A stretch of DNA of 64,000 nucleotides, from positions 62,001 to 126,000 of the forward strand of contig NZ_JABBND010000013.1 of assembly GCF_012933465.1 (NCBI RefSeq), in the 5' to 3' direction. The DNA is from Actinomycetospora sp. TBRC 11914. Its GTDB lineage: Bacteria > Actinomycetota > Actinomycetes > Mycobacteriales > Pseudonocardiaceae. The translations under genes were made by a program, and so were the position numbers. Positions 24,950-36,064 of the stretch are shown here, piece after piece. The notes under the pieces are model-generated. The model saw only the letters and a list, made by a program, of their open reading frames with translations. It did not search any database and had not been told where the DNA came from. How positions within the stretch are numbered: the stretch's first letter is position 1; each line of letters begins with the position of its first letter.

Positions 24950-25001
24950 AGGGGCACGTCAGGCAGGTTCGGAGGCCCGGTGCCCTGCCTGGCGTGCCCC
25001 T
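24950..25001. terminator. GAGGGGCACGT-family hairpin after the permease gene
   Basis: AGGGGCACGTCAGGCAGG (24950-24967) pairs with the segment 24984-25001 at 17 of 18 positions. It lies just downstream of the permease stop (25018, minus strand). It is the same family as the array at 36065 and the in-gene units at 5971. Confidence 0.6.
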
Positions 25002-25017
25002 GATCAGCGGCCTGGGG

Positions 25018-26682
25018 TCAGACCGAGGACACGGCCTCCGGCGCCGTCGACTCCGGGACCGTCGTGGCGTGGTAGTCGTCGCCGCGGGTGTGGTCGACGC
25101 CCTCCGGGGTGCGCCCGGCCCGCAGCAGCAGCGTCACGACCGCCGCGACGACGAGGTTCCCGATGAGGGCCACCACGCCGACGTAGATCTGGACCGTCGA
25201 GCCGCCGAAGGGGTGCCAGCCGAACAGCGACAGCTTGCCCAGGGCGAGGGCCGAGCCGCCGAAGTGCGACTTGCCGGCGACGGCGGGGTTCGGGATGCCG
25301 TAGAGGATGATCATCCCCCAGATCAGGCCCACGGCCCAGCCGGCGAGCAGGGCCCAGCGGTGGAACCACCGGGTGTAGAGCGCGATCGCCACCGCGGGCA
25401 GCGTCTGCAGCACGATCACGCCGCCGATGAGCTGCAGGTCCACCGAGAACTGCGGGTCGATGCCCACGATGAACAGCACCGCGCCGATCTTCACGACCAG
25501 CGACGCGAGCTTGGCCTGGCGGGCCTCGTCGCGCGGTGTGGCGTCGCGGCGGATGAACTCCTTGTAGATGTTGCGGGTCCACAGGTTCGCCGCCGCGATC
25601 GACATGATCGCGGCCGGGACGAGCGCGCCGATCCCGATCGCGGCGAACGCGACGCCGGCGAACCACGAGGGGAACTGGCCCGCGAACAGGGCCGGGACGA
25701 TCGTGTTCGAGTCGGCCTTCCCGGTGGAGCCGTTGACGATCGGCTTGGTGTTCGCCGCGATCGCGACGTAGCCCAGCAGCGCGAGCAGGGCCAGCAGGAA
25801 CGAGTACGCCGGCAGCGCCGTCATGTTCCGCCGGATCGTGGCGCGGCTCGAGCTGGAGAGCACGCCGGTGACCGAGTGCGGGTAGAGGAACAGCGCCAGC
25901 GCCGACCCCAGCGCGAGGGTGGCGTACTGCAGCTGGTTGTTGGCCGAGAGCAGCGTCGAGCCGGTGGGCTGGCCGGTGGTCGGGGACGGCTTGGCGAGCT
26001 TCGCCGCGCCCGCGTCGAAGATCGGGCCCCAGCCGCCGAGCTTGAGCGGCAGGTAGATGATCGCGACGAGGATGACGACGTAGATCAGGACGTCCTTGAC
26101 CACCGCGATGAGCGCGGGGGCCCGCAGCCCGGACTGGTAGGTGTAGGCGGCGAGCACGATGAACGCCACGAACAGCGGCGCGTGCCCCCAGAACCCGGAG
26201 CCGTTGAGCCCGATCGTGCGCAGCACCGCCTCGAGGCCCGCGAGCTGCAGGGCGATGTAGGGCATCGTCGCGACGATGCCGGTCAGCGCGATCGCGAGGG
26301 CGAGCAGTGGGGAGTCGTAGCGGCCGCGGACGAAGTCGGCGGGGGTCACGTAGCCGTGCACCCGCGAGACCGACCAGAGCCGCAGCAGGGGCAGCAGCAC
26401 CAGCGGGAACGCGATGATCGTGTAGGGCACCGCGTAGAAGCCCAGCGCGCCCGAGGAGAACAGCAGCGCGGGGATCGCGACGAACGTGTAGGCGGTGTAG
26501 AGGTCCCCGCCCAGCAGGAACCACGTGACCCAGGAGCCGAAGCTCCGCCCGCCGAGGCCCCACTCGTCGAGGTGGTCGGGGTCCCCGGCGCGGCGCCAGC
26601 GGCTGGCCGTGAAGCCCAGGACGGCGACCGCCACGAACAGCACCAGGAAGACCACCAGCTGCACGACCTGCGCGCCGGTCAT
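25018..26682 (-). CDS. mctP: Monocarboxylate permease, sodium:solute symporter family (MctP-like)
   Basis: This 554-residue integral membrane protein has about 13 hydrophobic segments of the SSS family, starting with VVQLVVFLVLFVAVAVLGF. GGRSFGSWVTWFLLGGDLYT and AAIMSIAAANLWTRNIYKEF are typical. Homologous MctP proteins take up pyruvate, lactate, acetate and related acids. ATG 26682 overlaps the stop of the DUF3311 gene in ATGA and follows GGAGGG, so the pair is co-translated. This DUF3311-permease pair is a common actinobacterial arrangement. The exact substrate is inferred. Confidence 0.85.
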   Translation of the reverse strand: MTGAQVVQLVVFLVLFVAVAVLGFTASRWRRAGDPDHLDEWGLGGRSFGSWVTWFLLGGDLYTAYTFVAIPALLFSSGALGFYAVPYTIIAFPLVLLPLLRLWSVSRVHGYVTPADFVRGRYDSPLLALAIALTGIVATMPYIALQLAGLEAVLRTIGLNGSGFWGHAPLFVAFIVLAAYTYQSGLRAPALIAVVKDVLIYVVILVAIIYLPLKLGGWGPIFDAGAAKLAKPSPTTGQPTGSTLLSANNQLQYATLALGSALALFLYPHSVTGVLSSSSRATIRRNMTALPAYSFLLALLALLGYVAIAANTKPIVNGSTGKADSNTIVPALFAGQFPSWFAGVAFAAIGIGALVPAAIMSIAAANLWTRNIYKEFIRRDATPRDEARQAKLASLVVKIGAVLFIVGIDPQFSVDLQLIGGVIVLQTLPAVAIALYTRWFHRWALLAGWAVGLIWGMIILYGIPNPAVAGKSHFGGSALALGKLSLFGWHPFGGSTVQIYVGVVALIGNLVVAAVVTLLLRAGRTPEGVDHTRGDDYHATTVPESTAPEAVSSV

Positions 26683-26963
26683 CGGGTGCCCTCCTCGTCG
26701 GCGCGGCGGGTGATCAGGTGGACCGCGAGGGTGCACAGGATCCCGAGGGGGATGACCGCCATCTGGAACCAGTAGAAGAACGGGATGCCGGCGAGGCGGG
26801 GCTCGGTCATGTTGAACAGCGGCGTGATCAGGCTGATCAGCGGGACGAGCAGCAGCAGGTTCCAGGCCCGGAACCGGAACGCCGGCGCGGCGGCCTCGGG
26901 CTCGGTGGCCGCGACGCTCGTCGCGGTCGGGTCGGGTGGGGGAGCAGGACTCGGGGACGACAT
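26679..26963 (-). CDS. DUF3311 small membrane protein
   Basis: This 94-residue protein has two membrane helices (AWNLLLLVPLISLITPLF and FFYWFQMAVIPLGILCTLAV) joined by a short loop containing PRLAGIPFFYW. This is the DUF3311 pattern. Such genes precede MctP-like symporters and probably encode an accessory subunit. The stop overlaps the permease start by ATGA. The N-terminal 30 residues are Ser/Pro/Ala-rich. Confidence 0.85.
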   Translation of the reverse strand: MSSPSPAPPPDPTATSVAATEPEAAAPAFRFRAWNLLLLVPLISLITPLFNMTEPRLAGIPFFYWFQMAVIPLGILCTLAVHLITRRADEEGTR

Positions 26964-27034
26964 CGGCGCGGTCCTTGTCTGGTCGGGGGACGCGCGGATG
27001 TTAAGTCTCCGGACTGGTGTGCACCAGATCCCTT

Positions 27035-27697
27035 TTACCGGCCGGTAGCGTCCTCGCTCGGCGCGGGCTCCGGCTGGGGGTCGGTGGTGCGCCGATCGCG
27101 CCGGCGGCGCCGTACTTCCCGGACGGCGACGACGGCGGCGACCAGGACGACGACGGGGATCGGTCCCCACGCGAGGTACTGCGCGACCCGGTGCAGGCTG
27201 GCCGCGAAGACGTACCCGAGCGTCACGCAGGCCCCGCCCCAGAGGATGCCGCCGATGGCGTTCCAGGGCAGGAAGGTGCGCAGGTAGGGCATGCGGGCCA
27301 TCCCCGCGAGCCCGGGGACGAGCGCGCGGAGCAGGGCGGTGCCCCGGCCGAGCAGCACCGCCTTGCCGCCGTGGCGGTGCAGGAACTCCTCGCCGGCCTG
27401 CCAGCGGTGCGGGCCGACGAAGCGCCCGAGCCGGGACTGCTGCAGTCGCGGCCCGATGGCCCGCCCGACCTCGTAGCCCACGGAGTCGCCGGCGATCGCG
27501 CACACGATCGCGATGATCACCATCGGGACGAACGAGATGACGCCCTCGTGCGCGGCGAACCCGGCGACGAGCAGCGCCGTCTCGCCGGGCAGCACGACGC
27601 CGACCATGACCGCCGCCTCGGCGAACGCCAACCCACCGGCGATGACGTACAGCCAGGCGCCGACGCTCTCGCCGATCCCGCGCAGGAAGTCGAGCAC
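27035..27697 (-). CDS. DedA-family membrane protein
   Basis: This 220-residue DedA/SNARE-associated (VTT-domain) protein shows GVVLPGETALLVAGF and GRGTALLRALVPGLAGMARMP, with the conserved Arg/Pro segment, plus four or five hydrophobic stretches. DedA proteins are phospholipid flippases or transporters implicated in membrane lipid carrier recycling and proton-motive-force upkeep. GTG 27697 is the likely start; the ribosome site is weak. The basic C-terminal tail ends with TAA, unusual in this GC-rich window. Confidence 0.85.
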   Translation of the reverse strand: MLDFLRGIGESVGAWLYVIAGGLAFAEAAVMVGVVLPGETALLVAGFAAHEGVISFVPMVIIAIVCAIAGDSVGYEVGRAIGPRLQQSRLGRFVGPHRWQAGEEFLHRHGGKAVLLGRGTALLRALVPGLAGMARMPYLRTFLPWNAIGGILWGGACVTLGYVFAASLHRVAQYLAWGPIPVVVLVAAVVAVREVRRRRRDRRTTDPQPEPAPSEDATGR

Positions 27698-27834
27698 GGG
27701 TCCATCGTGCCCGACCGACCATGTGAGAGGGCCGGACACCGGACGATTCGCCCGCCGTCGAGCGAAGGGCACCGTCGCTCGGACCCACCGGCCGGGGGCG
27801 CCCCTCGCCGGGACGGGGCCGGTCACCCCGGAAC

Positions 27835-27885
27835 GAGCGAAGGGCACCTCCGGTCGAGTAGATCGACCGACGGTGCCCTTCGCTC
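27835..27885. terminator. GAGCGAAGGGC-family hairpin downstream of pckG
   Basis: GAGCGAAGGGCAC (27835-27847) pairs with GTGCCCTTCGCTC (27873-27885), and the inner CGGTCGA pairs with TCGACCG around GTAGA. It lies just after the pckG stop at 27896 (minus strand). A near-copy of the first arm occurs at about 27759 and a full sister element at 54096. Confidence 0.65.
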
Positions 27886-27895
27886 CGTATCGGGT

Positions 27896-29725
<1,830 letters not shown>

Positions 29726-29947
29726 GCGTCGTGTCACTCCTCGATCGTCTCGCCGGTCTCCGAGCGACGACCGTGAGGTCGCCTGGTGACGGGGGCCACG
29801 CCGCGTCCGCGGACCGGACACGGGTGACGAGTTTCTGCACCACGCCGTGAGGCCCCGTCGGGAGTACTCCGACGTTAACGACAGATGTTGCCGACGGAAC
29901 CGCTCGACGGTGTCGAGAGCACCACTTCCACGATCAAGCTGAACGAT

Positions 29948-30865
29948 TCAGGCTCTCAGGGCCCTGACCAGGGTCGGAAGGGCCTCACCCAGGGGCAACG
30001 TCAGCCGAAGGACCGCGAGGTCGTCGCCCCTGCTCGGCCCGGCGGTGATGATCGCCACCGGGGTGTCGGCACGGTGGGCGGCGCGAGCGAACCGCAGCCC
30101 GGACATCACCGCCAGCGACGACCCGAGGACGAGTAGCGCATGGGCGGCCGCGACGCGTTCGAAGCACGTCGCGACCCGCGGGCGGGGCACCGACTCGCCG
30201 AAGAAGACGACGTCGGGCTTCAGCGGGCCCTGTCCGCAGGCCGGACAGTCGATCATGGTGAACCGCTCGACGAGCGCGGGCGGGAGCTCCGCGTCGCCGT
30301 CGGGGTTGACCTGCGTGGAGCGCAGGGCGGCCACGTCCGCGTCGAACGAGCGGTTGACCGCCGCCAGCCGCTCCTGGACCGCCGCGCGGTCGTGCGTCGC
30401 CGCGCAGCCCAGGCACACCACCCGCGCGAGGGCGCCGTGCAGTTCGACGACGTCGCGGGCGCCTCCGGCCTGGTGCAGCCCGTCGACGTTCTGCGTGATC
30501 ACGTCGGTGACGAGACCGGTGCGCTGCAGCGCGGCCACGGCCTCGTGGGCCTCGTTGGGGCGGGCGCGCTCGATCTGCGGCCAGCCGACGTGGCTGCGGG
30601 CCCAGTAGCGGTGCCGCGCCACGGGGTCGGAGACGAACGCGTCGTAGGTCATGGGTGCGTGACGGCGGGCCGCGCTCGACGGTCCCCGGTAGTCCGGGAT
30701 GCCCGAGTCGGTGGAGATGCCGGCGCCGGAGAGCACGCACACCCCGCCGGAGCCGACGAGCGCGGCGAGGTCGGCGAGGTCGCCCCGACTGGGGACCTCG
30801 GCCTCCCAGGGGGCCTGGGTGACGGTCCCGGGCGCGCCGGGGTAGCGCATCACCACTCGTCCCAT
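29948..30865 (-). CDS. Sir2-family NAD-dependent deacylase
   Basis: This 305-residue sirtuin is probably class II-like. The NAD-binding motif is LSGAGISTDSGIPDYRG and the catalytic His region is TQNVDGLHQAGG...VELHG. A Zn site is formed by CLGC and CPACG, with GSSLAVMSG further on. It removes acyl groups from lysines using NAD+, typically regulating metabolic enzymes such as acyl-CoA synthetases. A propionyl-CoA synthetase gene lies 13 kb away, but no direct link is shown. It is divergent from the FAD-Rieske gene across 66 bp. Confidence 0.92.
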   Translation of the reverse strand: MGRVVMRYPGAPGTVTQAPWEAEVPSRGDLADLAALVGSGGVCVLSGAGISTDSGIPDYRGPSSAARRHAPMTYDAFVSDPVARHRYWARSHVGWPQIERARPNEAHEAVAALQRTGLVTDVITQNVDGLHQAGGARDVVELHGALARVVCLGCAATHDRAAVQERLAAVNRSFDADVAALRSTQVNPDGDAELPPALVERFTMIDCPACGQGPLKPDVVFFGESVPRPRVATCFERVAAAHALLVLGSSLAVMSGLRFARAAHRADTPVAIITAGPSRGDDLAVLRLTLPLGEALPTLVRALRA

Positions 30866-30931
30866 GCCTCCATGGTGCCTCCTGCGGCGGAGCGGCCGTT
30901 TCCTCTGCTCGACCCGGTGGCACACCGTGCC

Positions 30932-32497
30932 ATGGCCACCAGCACCCCGGACCTGCCGGCCCGCCACCGCTCCGCCTGGCTGGACCGCGACGAGCCCGCC
31001 GTCCACCCGGAGCTGATCGGCGAGACCCGGGTCGACGTGGCCGTGGTCGGCGCCGGGATCACGGGCCTGACGACGGCCGTGGCGCTGCACCGCGCCGGGC
31101 TCTCGGTCGCGGTCCTCGAGGCGCGCCGCCTCGGCGCGGTCGCCACCGGCAACACCACCGCCAAGATCTCCCTGCTGCAGGGGACGCGAACCGCGACCCT
31201 GGCGCGCCGTCACCCGGCGGAGACCGTCGAGGCCTACGTCGCGGGACACCGCGCGGGCTTCGACTGGATCGCCGAGCGCGCTGCCGGGGTGGACTGCGGC
31301 TACGATCGCGCCCCCGCCTCGACGTTCTCGACGGCGGGTCGCTCCGGCCCGGGGGCGGCGATGGTGCGCGAGGAGGCCGAGGCGCTGCGCGCGGCCGGCG
31401 TGCCGGCCACGCTCGACGCCGACCTCGACCTGCCGTTCGCCGTCTCCGAGGCGGTCACCCTCGCCGACCAGGCGCAGTTCGACCCGGTGCCCTACCTGCA
31501 CGACCTCGCCCGCGAGCTCGTCGACGGCGGGCAGTCGGTGCACGAGCGCACCCGGGTGCTGGGGGTCTCGCTGTCGGCCTCGCTCGGCGCCCCGCCGCAG
31601 CTGCGCACCTCGCGGGGCACCGTCCACGCCGACCGGGTGGTCCTCGCGACGGGCCTGCCCCTGCTCGACCGCGGCCTCTACTTCGCGCGGGTCGAGCCCG
31701 CCCGCTCCTACGCCCAGGCCGTCCGCGTGCGCGACGAGGACACCCTGCCGCGGGGCATGTACCTCTCGGCGGACTCCCCGACGGTCTCGATCCGCACCGC
31801 GGTGCTCGACGGCGAGCGGCGCCTGCTCACCGGCGGCTTCGGGCACCGGGTCGGCACCAGTGCCCCGATGTCGCACCACGAGCGGGAGCTCGCCGCGTGG
31901 TCCGCGGGCCGCTGGCCGGTCGCGGAGATCACCCACCGCTGGTCGGCGCAGGACTACGAGCCCGAGGACGGGCTGCCCTTCGTCGGGCCGATGCCGCTGC
32001 AGCCCCGGGTGCTCGTGGCCACCGGCTTCGCCAAGTGGGGCATGACCGGCGGCACCGCCGCGGGTCTCGCCCTCGCCGACCACGTGCTCGGCCGCGACAA
32101 CCCGTGGGCGGCGACGTGGGCGGCCGACCGGGTGCCGCGGCTGAACTCGGTGCCGTCGCTCGCGAGCTTCAACGGCCAGGTCGCCCGCTACCTGGCGACC
32201 GGCTGGGCGAGCCCGGACCTGCCGTCGAGCCGTCCGCTCGCCGAGGGCGAGGGCCGGGTGGAGACGACGGCGCGCGGCAAGATCGGGCGCTGCCGCGTCG
32301 GCGGGGTCGAGCACGAGGTCGGGGCCGTCTGCCCGCACCTGGGCGGGATCCTCGAGTGGAACGACGCGGCCGCGAGCTGGGACTGCCCGCTGCACGGGTC
32401 CCGGTTCGCCCCCGACGGCGAGGTGCTCGAGGGACCGGTCAGCGCGGGACTCGGGAGCCCGCCCGGCCTGACCCGCGTCGTCTCGCCGCGCGGCTGA
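30932..32497 (+). CDS. FAD-dependent oxidoreductase with C-terminal Rieske domain
   Basis: The protein has 521 residues. The N-terminal DAO-type flavoprotein has the dinucleotide fold VAVVGAGITGLTTAVAL and the late FAD motif ATGFAKWGMTGGTAAG. The last ~90 residues form a Rieske domain with CPHLGG and CPLHGSRF ligands for [2Fe-2S]. This fusion is common in actinobacteria, but the substrate is not known. ATG 30932 is the likely start; an ATG at 30872 gives 20 more residues but lacks a ribosome site. Confidence 0.85.
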   Translation: MATSTPDLPARHRSAWLDRDEPAVHPELIGETRVDVAVVGAGITGLTTAVALHRAGLSVAVLEARRLGAVATGNTTAKISLLQGTRTATLARRHPAETVEAYVAGHRAGFDWIAERAAGVDCGYDRAPASTFSTAGRSGPGAAMVREEAEALRAAGVPATLDADLDLPFAVSEAVTLADQAQFDPVPYLHDLARELVDGGQSVHERTRVLGVSLSASLGAPPQLRTSRGTVHADRVVLATGLPLLDRGLYFARVEPARSYAQAVRVRDEDTLPRGMYLSADSPTVSIRTAVLDGERRLLTGGFGHRVGTSAPMSHHERELAAWSAGRWPVAEITHRWSAQDYEPEDGLPFVGPMPLQPRVLVATGFAKWGMTGGTAAGLALADHVLGRDNPWAATWAADRVPRLNSVPSLASFNGQVARYLATGWASPDLPSSRPLAEGEGRVETTARGKIGRCRVGGVEHEVGAVCPHLGGILEWNDAAASWDCPLHGSRFAPDGEVLEGPVSAGLGSPPGLTRVVSPRG

Positions 32498-32522
32498 GCG
32501 CCACCCGCCGCGTCGGGGACGC

Positions 32523-32556
32523 TCCACCGGCCACGCCCGCATCACGTGTCGGTGGA
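32523..32556. terminator. Weak hairpin between convergent genes
   Basis: TCCACCG (32523-32529) and CGGTGGA (32550-32556) can pair over 7 bp with a 20-nt loop, between the FAD-Rieske stop and the TldE stop. Confidence 0.3.
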
Positions 32557-32571
32557 GAACGCCGTGACCGC

Positions 32572-34014
32572 TCAGCTCGCCTGCGACACCGAGGACATGT
32601 TGAAGTCTGGGATCCGCAGCGGCGGCATGGCGGCGAGGGTGAACCAGTCCTTCCACTCCCGCGGCAGGGTCCGCTCCGTCCGCCCCGCCTCGGTCGCGCG
32701 GCGCACGAGGTCCAGCGGGGACTCGTTGAAGCGGAAGTTGTTCACCTCGGCGGTCACCTCGCCGTCCTCGACGAGGTAGACGCCGTCACGGGTCAGCCCG
32801 GTGAGCAGCATCGTCTCCGGGTCGACCTCGCGCATGTACCAGAGGCAGGTGAGCAGCAGCCCGCGGCGCGTCGAGGCGACCATGTCCCCGAGCGTGGCGT
32901 CCGACCCGCCGGTGAGCAGCAGGTTCTCCGACGGCGGGGCGAAGCGGGCACCGTCGTCGGCGAACTCCGCGGCGGCGGCCCGCGGGTAGGCCAGCTCGCC
33001 GACCCGGCCCTCGCGCAGCCACTCCACACGCCGGGTGGCGGCGCCGTTGTCGAAGACGGACACCTCGTCCCCGGAGCTCGTCGTCGCGAGCACCGGCTCG
33101 TGGACCAGCCCGGGGAAGCCGGGAGCGTCCGGGTCGCCCGCGAGCGTGAGCGGCAGCGTCGTCAGCTGCTCGCCGACCCGGGTGCCGCCCGCCCGGGACA
33201 GGGCGCTGCGCCCCTCCTGCGCGGGCCGGCCGCCCATGGACCAGGCGAGGTAGATCATGAAGTCGCTGACCGCCGAGGGCGGCAGGATCGTCTCGTAGCG
33301 GCCCGGGACGAGCGCGACCCGCCGCCGGCCCCAGGCGAGGCGCCCGCGCAGGTCGCCCAGCAGCCCGGGCAGGTCCAGGTCGGTGAAGTCGCGGGTGCTC
33401 TGCCCGCCCCACACCGACGAACCGGTCGACGGGTCCTTGAGGTTGATCTCCACCGCGCCGCCGGGGCTGACCCAGCGCCGCCGCACGCCCGCCGTCGTCC
33501 CCAGCCAGGTGGTGGTGACGTGGTGGTCGGCGAACCCGGCGGAGCGGTCGGTGGCGAAGGAGTCGCCCAGCGCGGCGGCGAGCCCCGTGAAGACGCCCGC
33601 CGAGGTCTCGCCGGCCCCCGCGTCGAAGTCCGCGTCGGCGGGACGGGTGGGCGGCGGGAGCTCGGCCGCGTCGCGGGCCGGCCCGGAGCGCTCCGCGGCG
33701 ACGACGGCCTCGCGCACCGCCTGCTCCAGCGCGGCGTCGGCGGCGGCGTGGTCGTCGGACGGGCCCAGCAGCCGGTCGGGCGCGGAGAGGCGCACGACGC
33801 CGGCCCCCGTGCCGCCGGTGGGCAGCGGGACGAGCAGGACGATCCCGACGGTGCGGTCGGTGGTCGCCCCGTTGGTGGTCATCGTGGAGTTGGCCCAGCG
33901 CAGCACCGCCTCGGACGTCTCGCGCACGAGCACGGCGGCGCCGGCGTCGGGGCGGACGCGGCCGGCGATGGCGAGGGTCCGCTCCACCAGGGCGGCCGGG
34001 CCGGTCGTCGTCAC
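32572..34014 (-). CDS. tldE: TldE/PmbA-like metalloprotease partner
   Basis: This 480-residue member of the TldD/PmbA (U62) family lacks the HExxxH motif, as expected for the TldE half of the heterodimer. Landmarks are GGAVEINLKDPSTGSSVWGG, FDNGAATRRVEWLREG and PSENLLLTGGSDATLGDM. TldD/TldE unfold and cleave small peptides, and mature ribosomally made peptides such as microcins. The GTG start overlaps the tldD stop in GTGA (34014-34011). No peptide precursor gene is evident next door. Confidence 0.9.
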   Translation of the reverse strand: MTTTGPAALVERTLAIAGRVRPDAGAAVLVRETSEAVLRWANSTMTTNGATTDRTVGIVLLVPLPTGGTGAGVVRLSAPDRLLGPSDDHAAADAALEQAVREAVVAAERSGPARDAAELPPPTRPADADFDAGAGETSAGVFTGLAAALGDSFATDRSAGFADHHVTTTWLGTTAGVRRRWVSPGGAVEINLKDPSTGSSVWGGQSTRDFTDLDLPGLLGDLRGRLAWGRRRVALVPGRYETILPPSAVSDFMIYLAWSMGGRPAQEGRSALSRAGGTRVGEQLTTLPLTLAGDPDAPGFPGLVHEPVLATTSSGDEVSVFDNGAATRRVEWLREGRVGELAYPRAAAAEFADDGARFAPPSENLLLTGGSDATLGDMVASTRRGLLLTCLWYMREVDPETMLLTGLTRDGVYLVEDGEVTAEVNNFRFNESPLDLVRRATEAGRTERTLPREWKDWFTLAAMPPLRIPDFNMSSVSQAS

Positions 34015-35558
34015 CGGCCCCCCTCGCTCGCGGTGTTCAGCACGCCGATGCCCCGGAAGAGCGCGCTCGGGCAGCCGTGGCTCACCGGCGCCACCTGCCC
34101 GGGCTGCGCCTTCCCGCAGGTGAACGCCCCGCCGAGCCGCCACGTCGAGGGGCCGCCGACCGCCTCGAGCGCGCCCCAGAAGTCAGTGGTCGTGGCCTGG
34201 TAGGCGACGTCGCGGACCTGTCCGGCGAGCTCACCGCCCGCGATCCGGTAGAACCGCTGGCCGGTGAACTGGAAGTTGTAGCGCTGCATGTCGATCGACC
34301 AGGAGCGGTCGCCCACCACGTAGATGCCGTCCTCCACCCGCGAGATCAGCTCGGCGGTGGAGGTGTCGGCCGCCGGGTCGGGGGACAGGGACACGTTGGC
34401 CATCCGCTGCAGCGGCACGTGGCCCGCGGAGTCGGCGTAGGCGCAGCCGTTGGAACGGGGCAGCCCCAGCCGCGGCGCGAAGGACCGGTCCACCTGGTAG
34501 CCGACGAGCACGCCGTCGCGGATGAGGTCGAAGGGGCCGGTCTCGGCGGTGGCCACGCCGTCGTCGTCGTACCCGATGCTGGCCAGCCCATGGGGCTCGG
34601 TGCGGTCGCCCGTGACGTGCAGGACGTCGCTGCCGTAGCGCAGGGTGCCGAGCAGGTCGGGGGTCGCGAAACTGGTGCCGGCGTAGTTGGCCTCGTAGCC
34701 GATCGCGCGGTCGTACTCCGTGGCGTGACCGATCGACTCGTGGATGACCAGCCACAGGTTCGTCGGGTCGATCACCAGGTCGGTGGGGCCGGCCGTGACG
34801 GTGGGCGCCGCGAGCTTCTCCGCGAGCAGCGCCGGCAGCTCCGCGAGCTCGGCGTCCCAGTCCCAGCCCGTGCCGGTGAGGTACTCCCAGCCGCGCCCGG
34901 CCGGCGGGGCGACCGAGCGGAGCGACTCGAAGCCGCCGCCCTCCCGGTCGACCGCCGTGATGCCGATCCCCGGGTCGACGCGGACCCGCTGCTGGGTGGT
35001 GACGGTGCCGGCGAGGTCGGCGTAGAAGGTCTGCTCCTTGACCTGCAGGCAGCCCGCCTCCACGTGGTCGACCCCCGGGGCGGCCAGCAGCGCGGCCGAC
35101 CGGTCGGTGAGCAGCCCGATCCGCTCGCCCGGGTCGACCTCGAAGGGATCGAGCGCGTAGGGCGAGACCCAGGTGGCGTCGGCGTGGACCGGCTCCGGGG
35201 CGAGGGTGACGGTCTCGCGGGCGACGGGCGCGAGGGTGGCGGCGACGTCGAGGGCCCGGCGCGCGGTGGCGGCGGCGGTGGCCGGGGTGAGGTCGACGTG
35301 CGCGGCGAACCCCCAGACGCCGTGGCGGAGGACCCGCACGGCGAGCCCGGCCTCGTCGGTCTCCGAGGAGGTCACGACGCGGGCGTCGCGCAGCTCGAGC
35401 GCGGCGCTGCGGATGCGGTGCACCCGGACGTCGGCGTGCTCGGCACCGCCGGCCCGCGCGGCCTCGAGCGCCGCGGCCGCGACCTCGCGCAGCGGCAGGG
35501 CGAGGAAGTCCGCGTCCACCTCACGGGTGCCTGGCCGCCCGGGTGGCGCGCTCTCCAT
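34011..35558 (-). CDS. tldD: TldD-like zinc metalloprotease
   Basis: This 515-residue catalytic subunit has the zinc-binding motif HESIGH at residues 273-278 (HExxxH), followed by a region rich in Gly and Ser (CAYADSAGHVPLQRMANVSL). The C-terminal half matches TldD. With TldE it forms the hollow heterodimeric protease. ATG 35558 is assumed; an in-frame GTG at 35564 is an equal alternative. A Cys-containing segment near the C-terminus (FTCGKAQPGQVAPVSHGCP) is typical for actinobacterial members. Confidence 0.9.
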   Translation of the reverse strand: MESAPPGRPGTREVDADFLALPLREVAAAALEAARAGGAEHADVRVHRIRSAALELRDARVVTSSETDEAGLAVRVLRHGVWGFAAHVDLTPATAAATARRALDVAATLAPVARETVTLAPEPVHADATWVSPYALDPFEVDPGERIGLLTDRSAALLAAPGVDHVEAGCLQVKEQTFYADLAGTVTTQQRVRVDPGIGITAVDREGGGFESLRSVAPPAGRGWEYLTGTGWDWDAELAELPALLAEKLAAPTVTAGPTDLVIDPTNLWLVIHESIGHATEYDRAIGYEANYAGTSFATPDLLGTLRYGSDVLHVTGDRTEPHGLASIGYDDDGVATAETGPFDLIRDGVLVGYQVDRSFAPRLGLPRSNGCAYADSAGHVPLQRMANVSLSPDPAADTSTAELISRVEDGIYVVGDRSWSIDMQRYNFQFTGQRFYRIAGGELAGQVRDVAYQATTTDFWGALEAVGGPSTWRLGGAFTCGKAQPGQVAPVSHGCPSALFRGIGVLNTASEGGR

Positions 35559-35614
35559 CGACACGGCCGGACCGTACCCGAGCGCCCCGACACCGCCCGG
35601 CAGGCGAACCGGCG

Positions 35615-36001
35615 TCAGCCGCGGATCCACTCCCCGGTGCGCGGGTCGACCCACGCCGGCGGCAGCGGCAGCGCGTCCCACGGGTGCTCCCGGGGCTCCG
35701 CGTCCCCGGTATGGGCGGTGACGACGGCGTCCGGCCCGATGCGGGTGACCGCGTCGGCCTGCCCGTCGTGGTCGAGGTCGGTGGCGAGGACGAGCTCGTC
35801 GGAGACCTCGGCGACCGTGGTGTCGGTGACGCCGTCGGCGTCGGAGTCGACGGTCGGCCCGCCGAGGACCGGGGCGCCGGGCACCAGCTCGCCGGTCAGC
35901 ATCGCGGCGGTCCAGGGGTGGCCGGCCGGCGGGCCCGGGTCGGGCACGGTGACGTCCGGGTGGTCGGGTACGGGCAGGTCCGGGACGGCGAACTCGGGCA
36001 C
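35615..36001 (-). CDS. DxDxDG-repeat protein (possible Ca-binding)
   Basis: This is a small protein of ~128 residues. A Pro/Val-rich N-terminus (VPDLPVPDHPDVTVPDPG) precedes two calcium-loop-like motifs, DSDADGVTD and DLDHDGQAD, and a C-terminal PPAWVDPRTGEWI. It may match a Pseudonocardiales-restricted family. The start is uncertain: GTG 36001 has no good ribosome site, while the open frame continues upstream into the 83-bp repeat array at 36065-36163, where translation is unlikely. Confidence 0.5.
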   Translation of the reverse strand: MPEFAVPDLPVPDHPDVTVPDPGPPAGHPWTAAMLTGELVPGAPVLGGPTVDSDADGVTDTTVAEVSDELVLATDLDHDGQADAVTRIGPDAVVTAHTGDAEPREHPWDALPLPPAWVDPRTGEWIRG

Positions 36002-36064
36002 GTCCGGGACGCTAGGCGCCCCGTCGTCGTCGTGGGGGCGGTTCCGGACAACCCGGGACCGTCG

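Noticed and set aside
30140-30931. N-terminal extension of the FAD-Rieske protein across the Sir2 gene
   Set aside because: It is antisense to clear Sir2 motifs and has shadow composition; the FAD fold begins soon after 30932.
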